DNA of 64,000 nt, from positions 2,976,001 through 3,040,000 of the forward strand of contig NZ_CP017718.1 of NCBI RefSeq assembly GCF_001854405.1. The letters run 5' to 3'. Source of the stretch: Hyphomonas sp. Mor2 (lineage in GTDB: Bacteria > Pseudomonadota > Alphaproteobacteria > Caulobacterales > Hyphomonadaceae). Both the position numbers and the translations under genes were made by a program. Below the pieces are notes generated by a model, which worked only from the letters and a program-made list of their open reading frames with translations, was not told the DNA's origin and ran no database searches. Below, piece by piece: positions 34,640 to 46,006 of this stretch; position 1 is the stretch's first letter; each line of letters starts with the position of its first letter.

Positions 34640-35971
34640 ATGTTGAAATCAATGTCAGCCGGCACGCGTAGCCTTTTCGCCCTCGGGGCGTTGATTGGCC
34701 TGTCCTCGGTCACCGTTCTGACCCTCGAGCTTGAAACCGAACCGACTGAGATCGAACCGACTGAAGAGGTCGTGACCGCGAGCCTTGCTTCCCTGCCGGT
34801 GGATCCGGAAGATTTCGGCATTGGCGCGGAACTGGAAGTGCGACCCGCGACGCTCAAGCGCCGCGAAACTCTGTCCGACCTGGTCAATCGCCTCGACCTG
34901 CCGGGCAATGAGGGACATCAGGCCCTTTACAGCCTGACCCGGTCGGAATTGCTGAATGCCCGCCGGGTGCTGCCTGGCCTTGAAGTGAAAGCGCATGTGG
35001 CTGGCGAGACGTTGAACGCGCTGAGTGTGGATCTTGAGCCGGGACGGCGATTGCTCGCCAAGCGTATGCCGGATGGTGAGTTCAAGGCCTTCGCGCTCGA
35101 CTCGCAGCTCATCCCGACGCCGTACAGCGTCAAAGGCAAGATCGAAACGAGCCTTTATCGCGACGCCCAGATGCTTGGCGCCGAGGACCAGCAGGTCGTC
35201 GATTTCGCCCAAGTGTTCGCCTATGATCTCGACTTTCAGCGCGAAGTTCATCCCGGCGATGAGTTTGAAATGGTCTTCGACGTGCTGATGGATGAACGCG
35301 GCAATGTCATTCGCCGCGGCGATGTCCTGTTTGCTGCGCTGAATGGCAAGGCGGTGAGCAAGTCTTTCTATCGCTTCACCACGCCAGACGAAAAGATCGT
35401 CGACTATTTCCAGGCAAATGGTGAAAGCTCGACCAAGTTCCTAATGAAAACCCCGATCAATGGCGCTCGCCTGTCGTCGCGCTTCGGGACACGCCGCCAC
35501 CCGATCAGCGGCTATACCCGCCTGCACAAGGGCACCGACTTTGCCGCGCCGACCGGCACGCCAATCTATGCCGCAGGCAATGGCGTGGTCGAGCGGGCCA
35601 GCCGCTATGGTGGCTATGGCCATTATATCCGCGTTCGTCATGCCAAGGGCTACAAGACCGCTTATGCGCACCTGTCGCGTTACGCGCGCGGCATTCGGTC
35701 CGGGCGCTCGGTGCGCCAGGGGCAGATTATTGGCTATGTCGGCTCCACTGGCGCGTCCACGGGACCGCATTTGCATTATGAAGTCTATAAGAATGGCAAG
35801 CCGGTGGATGTCATGCGACTGAAACTGCCAACCGGGCGCAAGCTCGCCATGGATCCCGAAATCTTCGAAGCCTTCGTCGTCGAACGGGACCGGATCGATG
35901 CTATCCGGGCCGAGCACACGGCGCCCTCGGAGTCCTTTGTCACCGCCTCAGTGACCCCGCCCGCGCCGTAA
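34640..35971 (+). CDS. M23 family peptidoglycan endopeptidase (LytM domain)
   Basis: A 443-residue envelope metallopeptidase or amidase activator. A hydrophobic signal-anchor spans about residues 7-25. A LysM/OapA-like region with KRRETLSDLVNRLDL follows. The C-terminal M23 domain has the zinc ligands in LHKGTDFAAP and the HxH in GPHLHYEVY, so it appears catalytically competent. GAAAFGTRRHP-type entry motif is seen as SRFGTRRHPISGYTRLHKG. AGGAG lies 10 nt before the ATG at 34640. A possible CtrA box lies upstream. It probably remodels the cell wall during division or growth. Confidence 0.92.
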   Translation: MLKSMSAGTRSLFALGALIGLSSVTVLTLELETEPTEIEPTEEVVTASLASLPVDPEDFGIGAELEVRPATLKRRETLSDLVNRLDLPGNEGHQALYSLTRSELLNARRVLPGLEVKAHVAGETLNALSVDLEPGRRLLAKRMPDGEFKAFALDSQLIPTPYSVKGKIETSLYRDAQMLGAEDQQVVDFAQVFAYDLDFQREVHPGDEFEMVFDVLMDERGNVIRRGDVLFAALNGKAVSKSFYRFTTPDEKIVDYFQANGESSTKFLMKTPINGARLSSRFGTRRHPISGYTRLHKGTDFAAPTGTPIYAAGNGVVERASRYGGYGHYIRVRHAKGYKTAYAHLSRYARGIRSGRSVRQGQIIGYVGSTGASTGPHLHYEVYKNGKPVDVMRLKLPTGRKLAMDPEIFEAFVVERDRIDAIRAEHTAPSESFVTASVTPPAP

Positions 35972-35993
35972 GTGTCGCGCGGTCCTCAGCCCC

Positions 35994-36326
35994 TCAGTCT
36001 AGCGTTGCCGAACGTGTGTGTTGGCCTGACCATTGGTGGTACATTGCCGTCAGTTTCGGGTCATCGATCTGAGTGACGGCATTCGCCACCATTTCATTCA
36101 GGCAATCGGGATCAATCTGCCTTTTGATGCGGCTTTCCGCGCGTTGCTCCCGGCATACCTCGCCGACCGTTTCAACGATCCGGTAAAGCACGCCTTGCGC
36201 ACCTGGCTCATGATCGAGATCTGCGCGCGAGAAGTAGAAGTCGACGAACACTGGATCGCGTGCCGGGTCAGCTTGTGCGGTGTGGAATACGAACACTGCC
36301 AGCAGCAATGAGATAACGAAACGCAT
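35994..36326 (-). CDS. UrcA-family secreted protein (copy 1)
   Basis: A 110-residue protein. A signal peptide (MRFVISLLLAVFVFHTAQA) precedes a core with VDFYFSRADLDHEPGAQGVL, a Cys in VGEVCREQ and another in DPDCLNEMVANAVTQI, matching the UrcA family found in Caulobacterales and sphingomonads. The ATG at 36326 is chosen for the signal peptide. It lies 35 nt downstream of a second UrcA gene and likely shares its transcript. Function unknown; probably periplasmic, with the two Cys forming a disulfide. Confidence 0.82.
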   Translation of the reverse strand: MRFVISLLLAVFVFHTAQADPARDPVFVDFYFSRADLDHEPGAQGVLYRIVETVGEVCREQRAESRIKRQIDPDCLNEMVANAVTQIDDPKLTAMYHQWSGQHTRSATLD

Positions 36327-36361
36327 ACCTGTTCTTTCTTCCTGAGGGATTGAATGCAGGA

Positions 36362-36670
36362 CTACTGCGCCTGAGCAGCGTAGGCCGCCGTCAGCTCTGG
36401 AGCCTCGATTTTGGCAATCGCGTCCGCCATCATCTGATCGAAGCACACATGGTCGATCCGTCCGTGACTGTGCCGATGAGGTTCATACTCGATCTGGCAG
36501 GCGTGCCGCACGTATTCAGACAAGGCTGCCAGGACCTGTCTTGCACCATCCTCGGTTTGTAACTGCTCTTTCGAGTAGGAGAATTCGGCGGTGACCTCTT
36601 CATGCTCAACGGCCTGTGCGGAAAATGCCAGACCAAGCGTGGTGGCTGCCAAAAGGAGTTGTCTCATCAT
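36362..36670 (-). CDS. UrcA-family secreted protein (copy 2)
   Basis: A 102-residue paralogue of the downstream gene. Signal peptide MMRQLLLAATTLGLAFSAQA, then VTAEFSYSKEQLQTEDGARQ, Cys in VRHACQIEY and Cys in DHVCFDQMMADAIAKI. The two proteins share the same Cys spacing and C-terminal ADAIAKI/ANAVTQI helix. AAGGG lies 5 nt before the ATG; a second ATG follows at once. It probably heads the two-gene unit. Function unknown. Confidence 0.82.
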   Translation of the reverse strand: MMRQLLLAATTLGLAFSAQAVEHEEVTAEFSYSKEQLQTEDGARQVLAALSEYVRHACQIEYEPHRHSHGRIDHVCFDQMMADAIAKIEAPELTAAYAAQAQ

Positions 36671-36761
36671 TCGCCCTTTCTGAGTAAGAGCGATGAGGGT
36701 GAGCGATATTCAGGCGGGACACATTAGCCCGACATCTCAACTTTTAGGCGATTAGACAGAA

Positions 36762-36786
36762 ACTCCCCCGCTCTGCGCGAGGGAGT
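36762..36786 (-). terminator. Putative terminator of clpB
   Basis: A 10-bp stem (36762-36771 with 36777-36786, one wobble on the - strand) with a 5-nt loop lies 23 nt after the clpB stop codon. The - strand tail is TTCTGTC, which is a weak T-tract, so efficiency is uncertain. Confidence 0.5.
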
Positions 36787-36808
36787 CTTATCCTTGTGTC
36801 TCAGCTGT

Positions 36809-39430
<2,622 letters not shown>

Positions 39431-39530
39431 TCGCCATCCCCTTTCAAAGGCAGATCGTCCGCCGATCCTGGATCGCGCGGAGGAGGTTTCAATTATCCGG
39501 GTCCCGCTCAGCAGCGACCCGTCTGAAGCT

Positions 39531-39561
39531 CATGTGGGAATGCAAAAACAGGTTCGCAAGG
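39531..39561 (-). promoter_or_regulatory. RpoH (sigma-32)-type promoter of clpB
   Basis: On the - strand, CCTTGC (39561-39556), an 18-nt spacer and CCACATG (39537-39531) resemble the sigma-32 consensus CCCTTGAA / CCCCATnT. The same two boxes with the same 18-nt spacer occur upstream of hslO. Predicted initiation is near 39522, leaving a leader of about 90 nt before clpB. Confidence 0.7.
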
Positions 39562-39579
39562 GAGGACCTCACGAACCTG
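39544..39579 (-). terminator. Rho-independent terminator of rpoH
   Basis: An 8-bp perfect stem (39572-39579 with 39549-39556, 15-nt loop) is followed on the - strand by five T. It overlaps the -35 box of the clpB promoter, so the rpoH terminator and the clpB promoter share sequence. Confidence 0.65.
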
Positions 39580-39601
39580 CAGAATGGTTAGATCCCGGGA
39601 T

Positions 39602-40486
39602 TTAAACCGCCGGGATCAACCCGGCCTTGTTGGGATCGCCGACCATCTTCGTGAGGGTCTTGCGGAGCTTGTTGAGGGCCTGATGCTCGATCTGCCGCAC
39701 GCGCTCCTTGGAGATGCCCAGACGCTGGCCGAGCACTTCCAGTGTCACCGTATCCTCTGACAAGCGGCGTTCGGTAATGATCAGGGTTTCGCGAGCATTC
39801 AGCACTTGCAGGGCTTCAGCGATCCATTCCTTGCGCTTGGCATTGTCGCGCTCTTCCATGACGATCTGATCCGGAGTGGCGCTCTCGTCCGGCAGCAGAT
39901 CCTGCCATTGCGCATCGCCATCGGTGGCGAGCGGCGCGTTGAGGGAGCGGTCCGAGGCGGACAGGCGCGAGGCCATGGTCTCGACATCTCTTTCCGGCAC
40001 ACCGAGATGCTCGGACACCCATTTCTTGTTCTCTGCGGTCATCACCGCATCGCCCGTATCGTCTATCTTGGCGCGCAGGCGGCGGAGATTGAAGAACAGG
40101 GATTTCTGCGCCGCGGTCGTGCCGGTCCGAACGATTGACCAGTTGCGCAACACATAATCCTGAATGGAGGACCGGATCCACCAGGCGGCATAGGTCGAGA
40201 AGCGGACTTCGCGCGCTGGCTCAAACCGGGCAGCGGCCTGCATCAGGCCGACATTGCCCTCCTGGACCAGATCGGCCAGCGGCAGGCCATAGTGACGGAA
40301 TTTGGAAGCCATGGAGATAACCAGCCGCATATAGGCTGTGGTCAGTTCGTGCAGGGCGCGCTCGTCTTCCTCATCGCGCCATCGCCGCGCCAGGTTCAGT
40401 TCGTGCTCGGCTTCCAGCATTGGTGCCTTCATCGCTTTTCTGACGAAGCGTCGATCGGCATTTCCACTCTGTGCAGCGGTGTCCAT
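39602..40486 (-). CDS. rpoH: Heat-shock sigma factor RpoH (sigma-32)
   Basis: A 294-residue group 3-type sigma-70 relative. Region 2 has YMRLVISMASKFRHYGL, DLVQEGNVGLMQAA and AAWWIRSSIQDYVLRNWSIV. The RpoH box QKSLFFNLRRLRAKI is diagnostic. Region 4 ends TLEVLGQRLGISKERVRQIE. Two ATGs lie 6 nt apart; the second (40486) is chosen because GGGAG is then 6 nt upstream, whereas it abuts the first. Its transcript ends in a terminator before clpB. It likely directs the clpB and hslO promoters noted here. Confidence 0.96.
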   Translation of the reverse strand: MDTAAQSGNADRRFVRKAMKAPMLEAEHELNLARRWRDEEDERALHELTTAYMRLVISMASKFRHYGLPLADLVQEGNVGLMQAAARFEPAREVRFSTYAAWWIRSSIQDYVLRNWSIVRTGTTAAQKSLFFNLRRLRAKIDDTGDAVMTAENKKWVSEHLGVPERDVETMASRLSASDRSLNAPLATDGDAQWQDLLPDESATPDQIVMEERDNAKRKEWIAEALQVLNARETLIITERRLSEDTVTLEVLGQRLGISKERVRQIEHQALNKLRKTLTKMVGDPNKAGLIPAV

Positions 40487-40590
40487 GTCCATCTCCCATG
40501 CCCGTTAAGGGTGTGTTCATTTTTGTTTACGGGAGAGAAAGGCGAGTGGATCAGATTTTTCTTGAAAAATTTCGAGCCGCTCTAAAAAGC

Positions 40591-40627
40591 AAAAAAATGG
40601 CGCGAAACAGCCAGGCCGTTTCGCGCC
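40591..40627 (-). terminator. Rho-independent terminator of acnB
   Basis: A perfect 10-bp stem (40618-40627 with 40599-40608, 9-nt loop) is followed on the - strand, after one base, by seven T. It ends the acnB transcript about 25 nt after its stop codon and before rpoH. Confidence 0.9.
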
Positions 40628-40651
40628 GCTTTTGTAGATCTTGCGCCGGGT

Positions 40652-43423
40652 TTACAGTGGCGGCGGCGCGTATTTGGTCAGGACGATACCATCCACGGCA
40701 GCCGTGTATTCATCTATGGTCGGGGTGCGCCCGAGAATGGTCGAGAGCACAACGACGGGCGTCGAAGCGAGCAGCGACTCGCCCTTTTTCTCGTCACTGT
40801 CGGCGACCACGCGGCCCTGGAACAGGCGCGTAGAGGTGGCCATGACGGTGTCGCCGTTCTCGGCCTTTTCCTGGTTGCCCATGCAAAGATTACAGCCCGG
40901 GCGCTCAAGATACATGATGTTCTCATATTTGGTGCGCGCCGTGTTTTTCGGGGCATCATCATCGAACTCGAAGCCGGAATATTTCTGCAGAACTTCCCAG
41001 TCGCCTTCTTCTTTCAGTTCGTCGACAATGTTGTAGGTCGGAGGGGCGACAACCAGGGGCGCCTTGAACTCGACCGTGCCGTTCTGGGCTTCGATATTCT
41101 TCAGCATCTGAGAGATGATCTTCATGTCGCCCTTGTGAACCATGCAGGAGCCGACAAAGCCGAGATCGACTTCTTTGGTGCCTTCATAATAGGAGATCGG
41201 ACGGATCGTATCGTGAGTGTAGCGACGTGAGACGTCGTCATTATTGACGTCCGGGTCGGCAATCATCGGCTCATTGATCTTGTCCAGATCGACGGTGAAC
41301 TCGGCGACATATTCCGCATTCTCGTCTGGCATCAGCGGCGGGCGCTCACCCGAGCGGATATCAGCGATGCGCTGGTCTGCCTTGGCGATCAGGCCCTTGA
41401 GAACGCCTTTCTCGTTGTCCATGCCCTTTTCGATCATGATGCTGATCCGGCTCTTCGCGATCTCGAGCGATTCAATCAGCGTCTCAGGCTCGGAGATACA
41501 GATCGAGGCCTTTGCCTTCATCTCTGCGGTCCAGTCGGTGAAGGTGAAGGCCTGGTCGGCCAGAAGCGTGCCGATATGCACCTCGATGATCCGGCCCTGG
41601 AAGACATTCTCGCCATCAAACTCGTCGAGCATCTGGGCCTGCGTGGCGTGCACCACATCGCGGAAATCCATATGGTCTTTCAGCGATCCCTTGAATGTCA
41701 CCTTGACCGATTGCGGGATCGGCATGGTCGCTTCGCCAGTGGCGAGGGCGAGACCCACAGTGCCGGAATCGGCGCCGAACGCGACGCCCTTGGACATGCG
41801 GGTGTGCGAGTCGCCGCCAATAATCACGTCCCAATCGTCAACCGTGATGTCGTTCAGCACCTTGTGGATCACGTCGGTCATCGGGTGATACTCACCCTTC
41901 GGATCGCGGCCCGTGATCAGGCCGAACTTGTTCATGAAGCTCATCAGCTTCGGCGTATTGCGCTGGGCCTTGATGTCCCAGACCGAGGCGGTGTGACAAC
42001 CAGACTGATACGCGCCATCAACGGTGGGTGAGATGACGGTGGCCGCCATCATTTCGAGCTCTTGTGAGGTCATCAGGCCGGTTGTGTCCTGCGAGCCGAC
42101 AATGTTCACCTTCACGCGAACATCCGATCCTGCGTGCAGTGTCTTGCCCGGGGCGACGCCGACGGCGTTGCGGTTAAAGATCTTCTCGACCGCGGTGAGG
42201 CCTTTGCCTTCGTGCGAGATCTCTTTCGAGGTCGCGTAAACCGATGGCGCTTCGACACCCAGAATGGCGGCGGCTGTGGTTTGCAGTTTCTTGCCGAAGA
42301 CCACAGCGTAAGAGCCGCCGGCCTTCATGAACTCGACCTTTTGCGGCGTCAGAGCGCCCGCAATATCGACCAGTTCTTTGCTGCCATCCTCATTGTAAAG
42401 CTTCTTGGTCTTGGTGTTGATGGTCAGGACCGTGCCGGTATCGACCGAGTAAAGCTGTTCCAGAACCGGCTCGCCATCCTCATCAATGACGGGTGCGCCA
42501 TTGTGATTGAGCTGACGCGCCCAGTTTTGCAGATCGACTCCGATACCGCCGGTCACGCCAACTGTCGTGTAGAAGATCGGCGAAATGCCATTGGTGCCAC
42601 CGACAACCGGGGCGATATTGATGAAAGGCACGTAAGGGCTGGCCTGAACACCCGTCCACAAGGCGACATTGTTGACGCCGGACATACGCGAGGAGCCGAC
42701 GCCCATGGTGCCTTTTTCGGCGACCAGCATGACACGCTTGTCGGGATGCTGGGCTTGCAGAGCTTTCAGGGCGTTCTGCTTGTCCTGATCATGTTCGAAC
42801 AGGCACTTGCCGTGCAGCTCCCGATCCGAGCGCGAGTGCGCGTCCTTGCCGGGCGATAGAAGGTCGGTAGAGACATCGCCGACGGCGACAACAAAAGTGA
42901 CGACTTTGATCTCTTCCTCGATATCCGGCAGCTGGGTGAAGAAATCCGCCCGGGCATAGCTTTCGAGAATCTCGGTGGCGACACCATTCCCGGCCTTGTG
43001 CGCGGCTTCGAGCCGATCTGTATCGGCCTCATACAGGAAGACCTGCGTCTTCAGAACCTTGGCGGCATCCTGAGCGATGGCGGCATCGTCGCCGAGCGCC
43101 AGATCGAGCAGAACGTCGATCGAAGGGCCGCCTTTCATGTGCGACAGGAGTTCAAAGGCGAACTCTGGCGAGATCTCGGCGACGGTTTCCTGGCCGAGAA
43201 TGATGTCCTTCAGAAAACCGGCTTTGACGCCCGCGGCGCTCGTGGTGCCAGGCAGGACATTATAGATGAAGAAATTGAGCGACTGGTCACGATGCGCGTG
43301 GTCCAGGTCCTTGATTTGAGCAATCAGTTCCGAGACCAGTGGCGCGTCCTCAATCGGCTTTGGATTGAGTCCATCCTTCTTGCGGGCTTCGATCTGGTCC
43401 AAATAATCTTTATACAGGCTCAT
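40652..43423 (-). CDS. acnB: Aconitate hydratase B (bifunctional, AcnB type)
   Basis: TCA-cycle enzyme that isomerises citrate and isocitrate, and may hydrate 2-methylaconitate. At 923 residues it has the AcnB arrangement: an N-terminal HEAT-like domain, then the swivel domain and the catalytic domains. The 4Fe-4S ligands include the CxxC in ERPGCNLCMGNQ. GGDSHTRMSKGVAFGADSG carries conserved active-site residues. The ATG at 43423 starts with MSLYKDYLDQI, the family N-terminus; a longer frame is unlikely. It is monocistronic between its own terminator and the carD terminator. Confidence 0.97.
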   Translation of the reverse strand: MSLYKDYLDQIEARKKDGLNPKPIEDAPLVSELIAQIKDLDHAHRDQSLNFFIYNVLPGTTSAAGVKAGFLKDIILGQETVAEISPEFAFELLSHMKGGPSIDVLLDLALGDDAAIAQDAAKVLKTQVFLYEADTDRLEAAHKAGNGVATEILESYARADFFTQLPDIEEEIKVVTFVVAVGDVSTDLLSPGKDAHSRSDRELHGKCLFEHDQDKQNALKALQAQHPDKRVMLVAEKGTMGVGSSRMSGVNNVALWTGVQASPYVPFINIAPVVGGTNGISPIFYTTVGVTGGIGVDLQNWARQLNHNGAPVIDEDGEPVLEQLYSVDTGTVLTINTKTKKLYNEDGSKELVDIAGALTPQKVEFMKAGGSYAVVFGKKLQTTAAAILGVEAPSVYATSKEISHEGKGLTAVEKIFNRNAVGVAPGKTLHAGSDVRVKVNIVGSQDTTGLMTSQELEMMAATVISPTVDGAYQSGCHTASVWDIKAQRNTPKLMSFMNKFGLITGRDPKGEYHPMTDVIHKVLNDITVDDWDVIIGGDSHTRMSKGVAFGADSGTVGLALATGEATMPIPQSVKVTFKGSLKDHMDFRDVVHATQAQMLDEFDGENVFQGRIIEVHIGTLLADQAFTFTDWTAEMKAKASICISEPETLIESLEIAKSRISIMIEKGMDNEKGVLKGLIAKADQRIADIRSGERPPLMPDENAEYVAEFTVDLDKINEPMIADPDVNNDDVSRRYTHDTIRPISYYEGTKEVDLGFVGSCMVHKGDMKIISQMLKNIEAQNGTVEFKAPLVVAPPTYNIVDELKEEGDWEVLQKYSGFEFDDDAPKNTARTKYENIMYLERPGCNLCMGNQEKAENGDTVMATSTRLFQGRVVADSDEKKGESLLASTPVVVLSTILGRTPTIDEYTAAVDGIVLTKYAPPPL

Positions 43424-43623
43424 CTTGTCTGGTATCCCTTCATGTCTGCGTGGCGACGCGGCAGCGCTTTCAAGTCGCGCCTGTGTCGGCGGATTTAGCG
43501 TCCATGTATTTAAGCAAAGGGTTTGATGCAAGGCAGATCGCTGGGCTTAACGCCGCATCTGGTTCAGGAAATCACACAATCGCGCACTTTTTGGTGCGTT
43601 GGCCGACCTGAACTGGCGGATTC

Positions 43624-43649
43624 AAAAAACCCCGCCGTTTCCGGCGGGG
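43624..43649 (-). terminator. Rho-independent terminator of carD
   Basis: A perfect 8-bp stem (43642-43649 with 43630-43637, loop of four) is followed on the - strand by six T. It ends the carD transcript about 40 nt after its stop codon. Confidence 0.93.
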
Positions 43650-43688
43650 TCTTCTTCAAGTGTCTTCGCCGTCTTCCGGCTCGCCCTT

Positions 43689-44201
43689 TCAGGCGGCTTT
43701 CTTCTTGGCCAGAGATTCAGCCAGGCGATCCATGGCCGAGCTGTGGTCGATGCTTTCGACCGCGGCCAGCTCCCGAGCCATGCGGTCCAGGGCACTCTCA
43801 TAGAGCTGACGCTCGGAGTAAGACTGCTCCGGCTGGTCTTCCATACGGTGCAGGTCGCGGACGACTTCGGCGATGGAGATCAGGTCGCCAGAATTGATCT
43901 TGGCTTCATATTCCTGGGCCCGGCGCGACCACATGGTGCGCTTGATCCGAGCCTTGCCGCCAAGTGTTTTCAGGGCGTCGTCGACCAGTTTCGACCCTGC
44001 CAGTGCCCGCATACCGGACGCAATCGCCCGATTGGTTGGGACCCGCAGGATCATCTTGTCCTGATCGAATGAGACAACATAGACTTCCAGGGTCATGCCA
44101 GCGACTTGCTGCTGCTCAATCGCCGTGACCGTGCCAACGCCGTGGGCAGGATAGACGATTTTCTGACCTTCTGCGAAATCCAGTGTATCTGCTGTTGCCA
44201 T
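43689..44201 (-). CDS. carD: CarD-family transcriptional regulator
   Basis: A 170-residue RNA-polymerase-binding regulator. The N-terminal Tudor-like domain begins FAEGQKIVYPAHGVGTVTAI, the CarD/TRCF-RID motif that contacts the RNA polymerase beta subunit. The C-terminal helical domain (SRRAQEYEAKINSGDLISIA) binds promoter DNA near the -10 element. It ends with a KKKAA tail. The ATG at 44201 follows a GAGG element. A strong promoter and a strong terminator define a single-gene unit. In Caulobacter a CarD homologue (CdnL) couples growth and metabolism; the same role here is inferred. Confidence 0.93.
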   Translation of the reverse strand: MATADTLDFAEGQKIVYPAHGVGTVTAIEQQQVAGMTLEVYVVSFDQDKMILRVPTNRAIASGMRALAGSKLVDDALKTLGGKARIKRTMWSRRAQEYEAKINSGDLISIAEVVRDLHRMEDQPEQSYSERQLYESALDRMARELAAVESIDHSSAMDRLAESLAKKKAA

Positions 44202-44304
44202 GTGGAGACCTCTTCTTCTACGCAAACGAGCCACGACGCCGGCGAGAACCTCTCTTCTCAGATGCCGACATATGCATGGCTCGGATATGGTGTTGTGACA
44301 TATT

Positions 44305-44333
44305 TATATAGCACAACTGGACGTTATTCTCAA
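44305..44333 (-). promoter_or_regulatory. Housekeeping promoter of carD
   Basis: On the - strand, TTGAGA (44333-44328), a 17-nt spacer and TATATA (44310-44305) form a near-consensus sigma-70 promoter. Initiation near 44298 would give a leader of about 95 nt before carD. Confidence 0.75.
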
Positions 44334-44371
44334 TAGGGGCGTTCAATTCTCATTAACGAGTGCGAATCCGC

Positions 44372-45976
44372 TTATATGGCGGGCAATTCAATGGTGAATC
44401 GCGCGCCGCCAGTCTCGCGATTTGCAGCGACCACAGTGCCCATATGGGTTTCGACGATCTGGGCAACGATGGACAGGCCGAGGCCGGAATTGTTGCCGAA
44501 GGCGGAGCCCGCCGGGCGGTCCGTGTAAAACCGCTCGAAGATCTTCTCCAGCTTGTCCTCCGGGATGCCGGGTCCATTATCCTCGACCAGAATGCAAGCT
44601 GTCGTTTGAGGCCCCTGGCGGCTTTGCCGGAGCGTGACCTGAACTTCGTCGCCTTCCGGCGAGAAGGAACGGGCATTGTCGATCAGATTGCGCAAGACCT
44701 GGCCGAGCGGCCCCTCGCGCCCGCGCACGGTCAGACCTGCATCCATGGTCGCATCATTGAACACGACCTTGACGTTGCGCTGATGCTCGAGCCCGTCATA
44801 GGTGCGGACGATGTCGCGGACAAAGCGAGAGATATCCAGCTGCTCCGTCGGGATCCGCGTCATTTCCGCCTCAAGGCGCGACGCGTTCGAGATATCCGTG
44901 ATTAAGCGATCGAGGCGCTGCACGTCCTGTGCGATGACCTTGCGCAGTTTTTCCCGTTTTTCCGGGTCGTCCTGGACCATTTCGGCGGTTTCGACGGCGG
45001 ACCGGATCGAGGTCAGGGGATTTTTCAGCTCATGTGCGACATCGGCTGCAAATGACTCGTTCGCTGTGATCCGTTCGAACAGGGCGGCCGTCATCGCCTC
45101 GACAGACTGGGCGAGATGGCCAATTTCATCGTGCCGCTTGGTGATTTTAGGCAGGTCCAGCTTGTTGCTGGTGCCGCTGCGAATGCGATCGGCTTCGCTG
45201 GCCAGTTTGCGCAGCGGGTTGGCGATGCCAATGGTTAGCAGCGCAGATGTGACCAGCGCCACCAGAATGGCGACGGCAATGAATGGCACCAGTGCCGCGC
45301 GTTCGGCCCGAATAATGGCGTCGATATCATTCGACTCGACGGTCAGGACACCCACCACGGCCGAGACATGCTGGATCGGCAAGGAGACCGAGATAATCCG
45401 CTGGCCGCGATCATTGAATCGCTGACTGGCAGCTTCATTGCCGATCAGGGCTTCCGCGAATTCTTCCTCAAAGGTCAGCGTCCGGACGGCGTCCTCGCCC
45501 TCGGAGGGGCGAAACGAGCTGAGCACCGAGACCGCCCATTCCGACAGCCCCTTGCTCCAGACCGTCAACTGATCCGGGTCCTGCAATGGCGGCAGATTTT
45601 CAACAATCACCCGATCCGACAGGAAATAGCTGTCGCCGACCAGTTCGCCATCGGTGTTGTAAATCTTGCCCCGCAGTGTCTGCGGCAGCGACAGCGAGGC
45701 CAGCACATCCTTGGCCAGGGCATCGTCCAGGATTGGCTGCGGCTCGCCATAGGCTGCATCATCGCCAATCAGGTTGGACAGAAGCTGCGCCTGTCCGACC
45801 AGGTCCTGCTTCTTGGAAACAACAAAACTGGCGCGCATTTCGTTCAGCACCATGGCGCCGATGATCAGGATAATCAGTCCGGCCAGGTTGGACGCAAAGA
45901 TCAGCCGCGCGATGCGTGAGCCGAGCAATCGCCCGCCCCACCCGCGTGCTTTTCGTCCTGATGTTGCCGAAGCCAT
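44372..45976 (-). CDS. chvG: ChvG-type sensor histidine kinase
   Basis: A 534-residue membrane sensor kinase. The first membrane helix is at about 24-45 (LIFASNLAGLIILIIGAMVL), followed by a periplasmic stimulus-sensing domain, a second helix near 235-255 and a HAMP region. The kinase core has the H-box FAADVAHELKNPLTSIRSA, N-box LIDNARSFSP, and VEDNGPGIPEDKLEKIFERFY plus GLGLSIV. This matches ChvG/ExoS, which senses envelope stress or acid. Its partner regulator ChvI is normally adjacent but is not in this window. It lies 30 nt downstream of a cyclophilin gene and may share its transcript. Confidence 0.85.
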   Translation of the reverse strand: MASATSGRKARGWGGRLLGSRIARLIFASNLAGLIILIIGAMVLNEMRASFVVSKKQDLVGQAQLLSNLIGDDAAYGEPQPILDDALAKDVLASLSLPQTLRGKIYNTDGELVGDSYFLSDRVIVENLPPLQDPDQLTVWSKGLSEWAVSVLSSFRPSEGEDAVRTLTFEEEFAEALIGNEAASQRFNDRGQRIISVSLPIQHVSAVVGVLTVESNDIDAIIRAERAALVPFIAVAILVALVTSALLTIGIANPLRKLASEADRIRSGTSNKLDLPKITKRHDEIGHLAQSVEAMTAALFERITANESFAADVAHELKNPLTSIRSAVETAEMVQDDPEKREKLRKVIAQDVQRLDRLITDISNASRLEAEMTRIPTEQLDISRFVRDIVRTYDGLEHQRNVKVVFNDATMDAGLTVRGREGPLGQVLRNLIDNARSFSPEGDEVQVTLRQSRQGPQTTACILVEDNGPGIPEDKLEKIFERFYTDRPAGSAFGNNSGLGLSIVAQIVETHMGTVVAANRETGGARFTIELPAI

Positions 45977-46006
45977 GCGCGCAGTCTCGTCTATCGAAGC
46001 TGAACT

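Noticed and set aside
39591-39617. Inverted repeat around the rpoH stop codon (39591-39598 with 39610-39617)
   Set aside because: It overlaps the coding end and has no T-tract; the hairpin at 39544-39579 is the better terminator.
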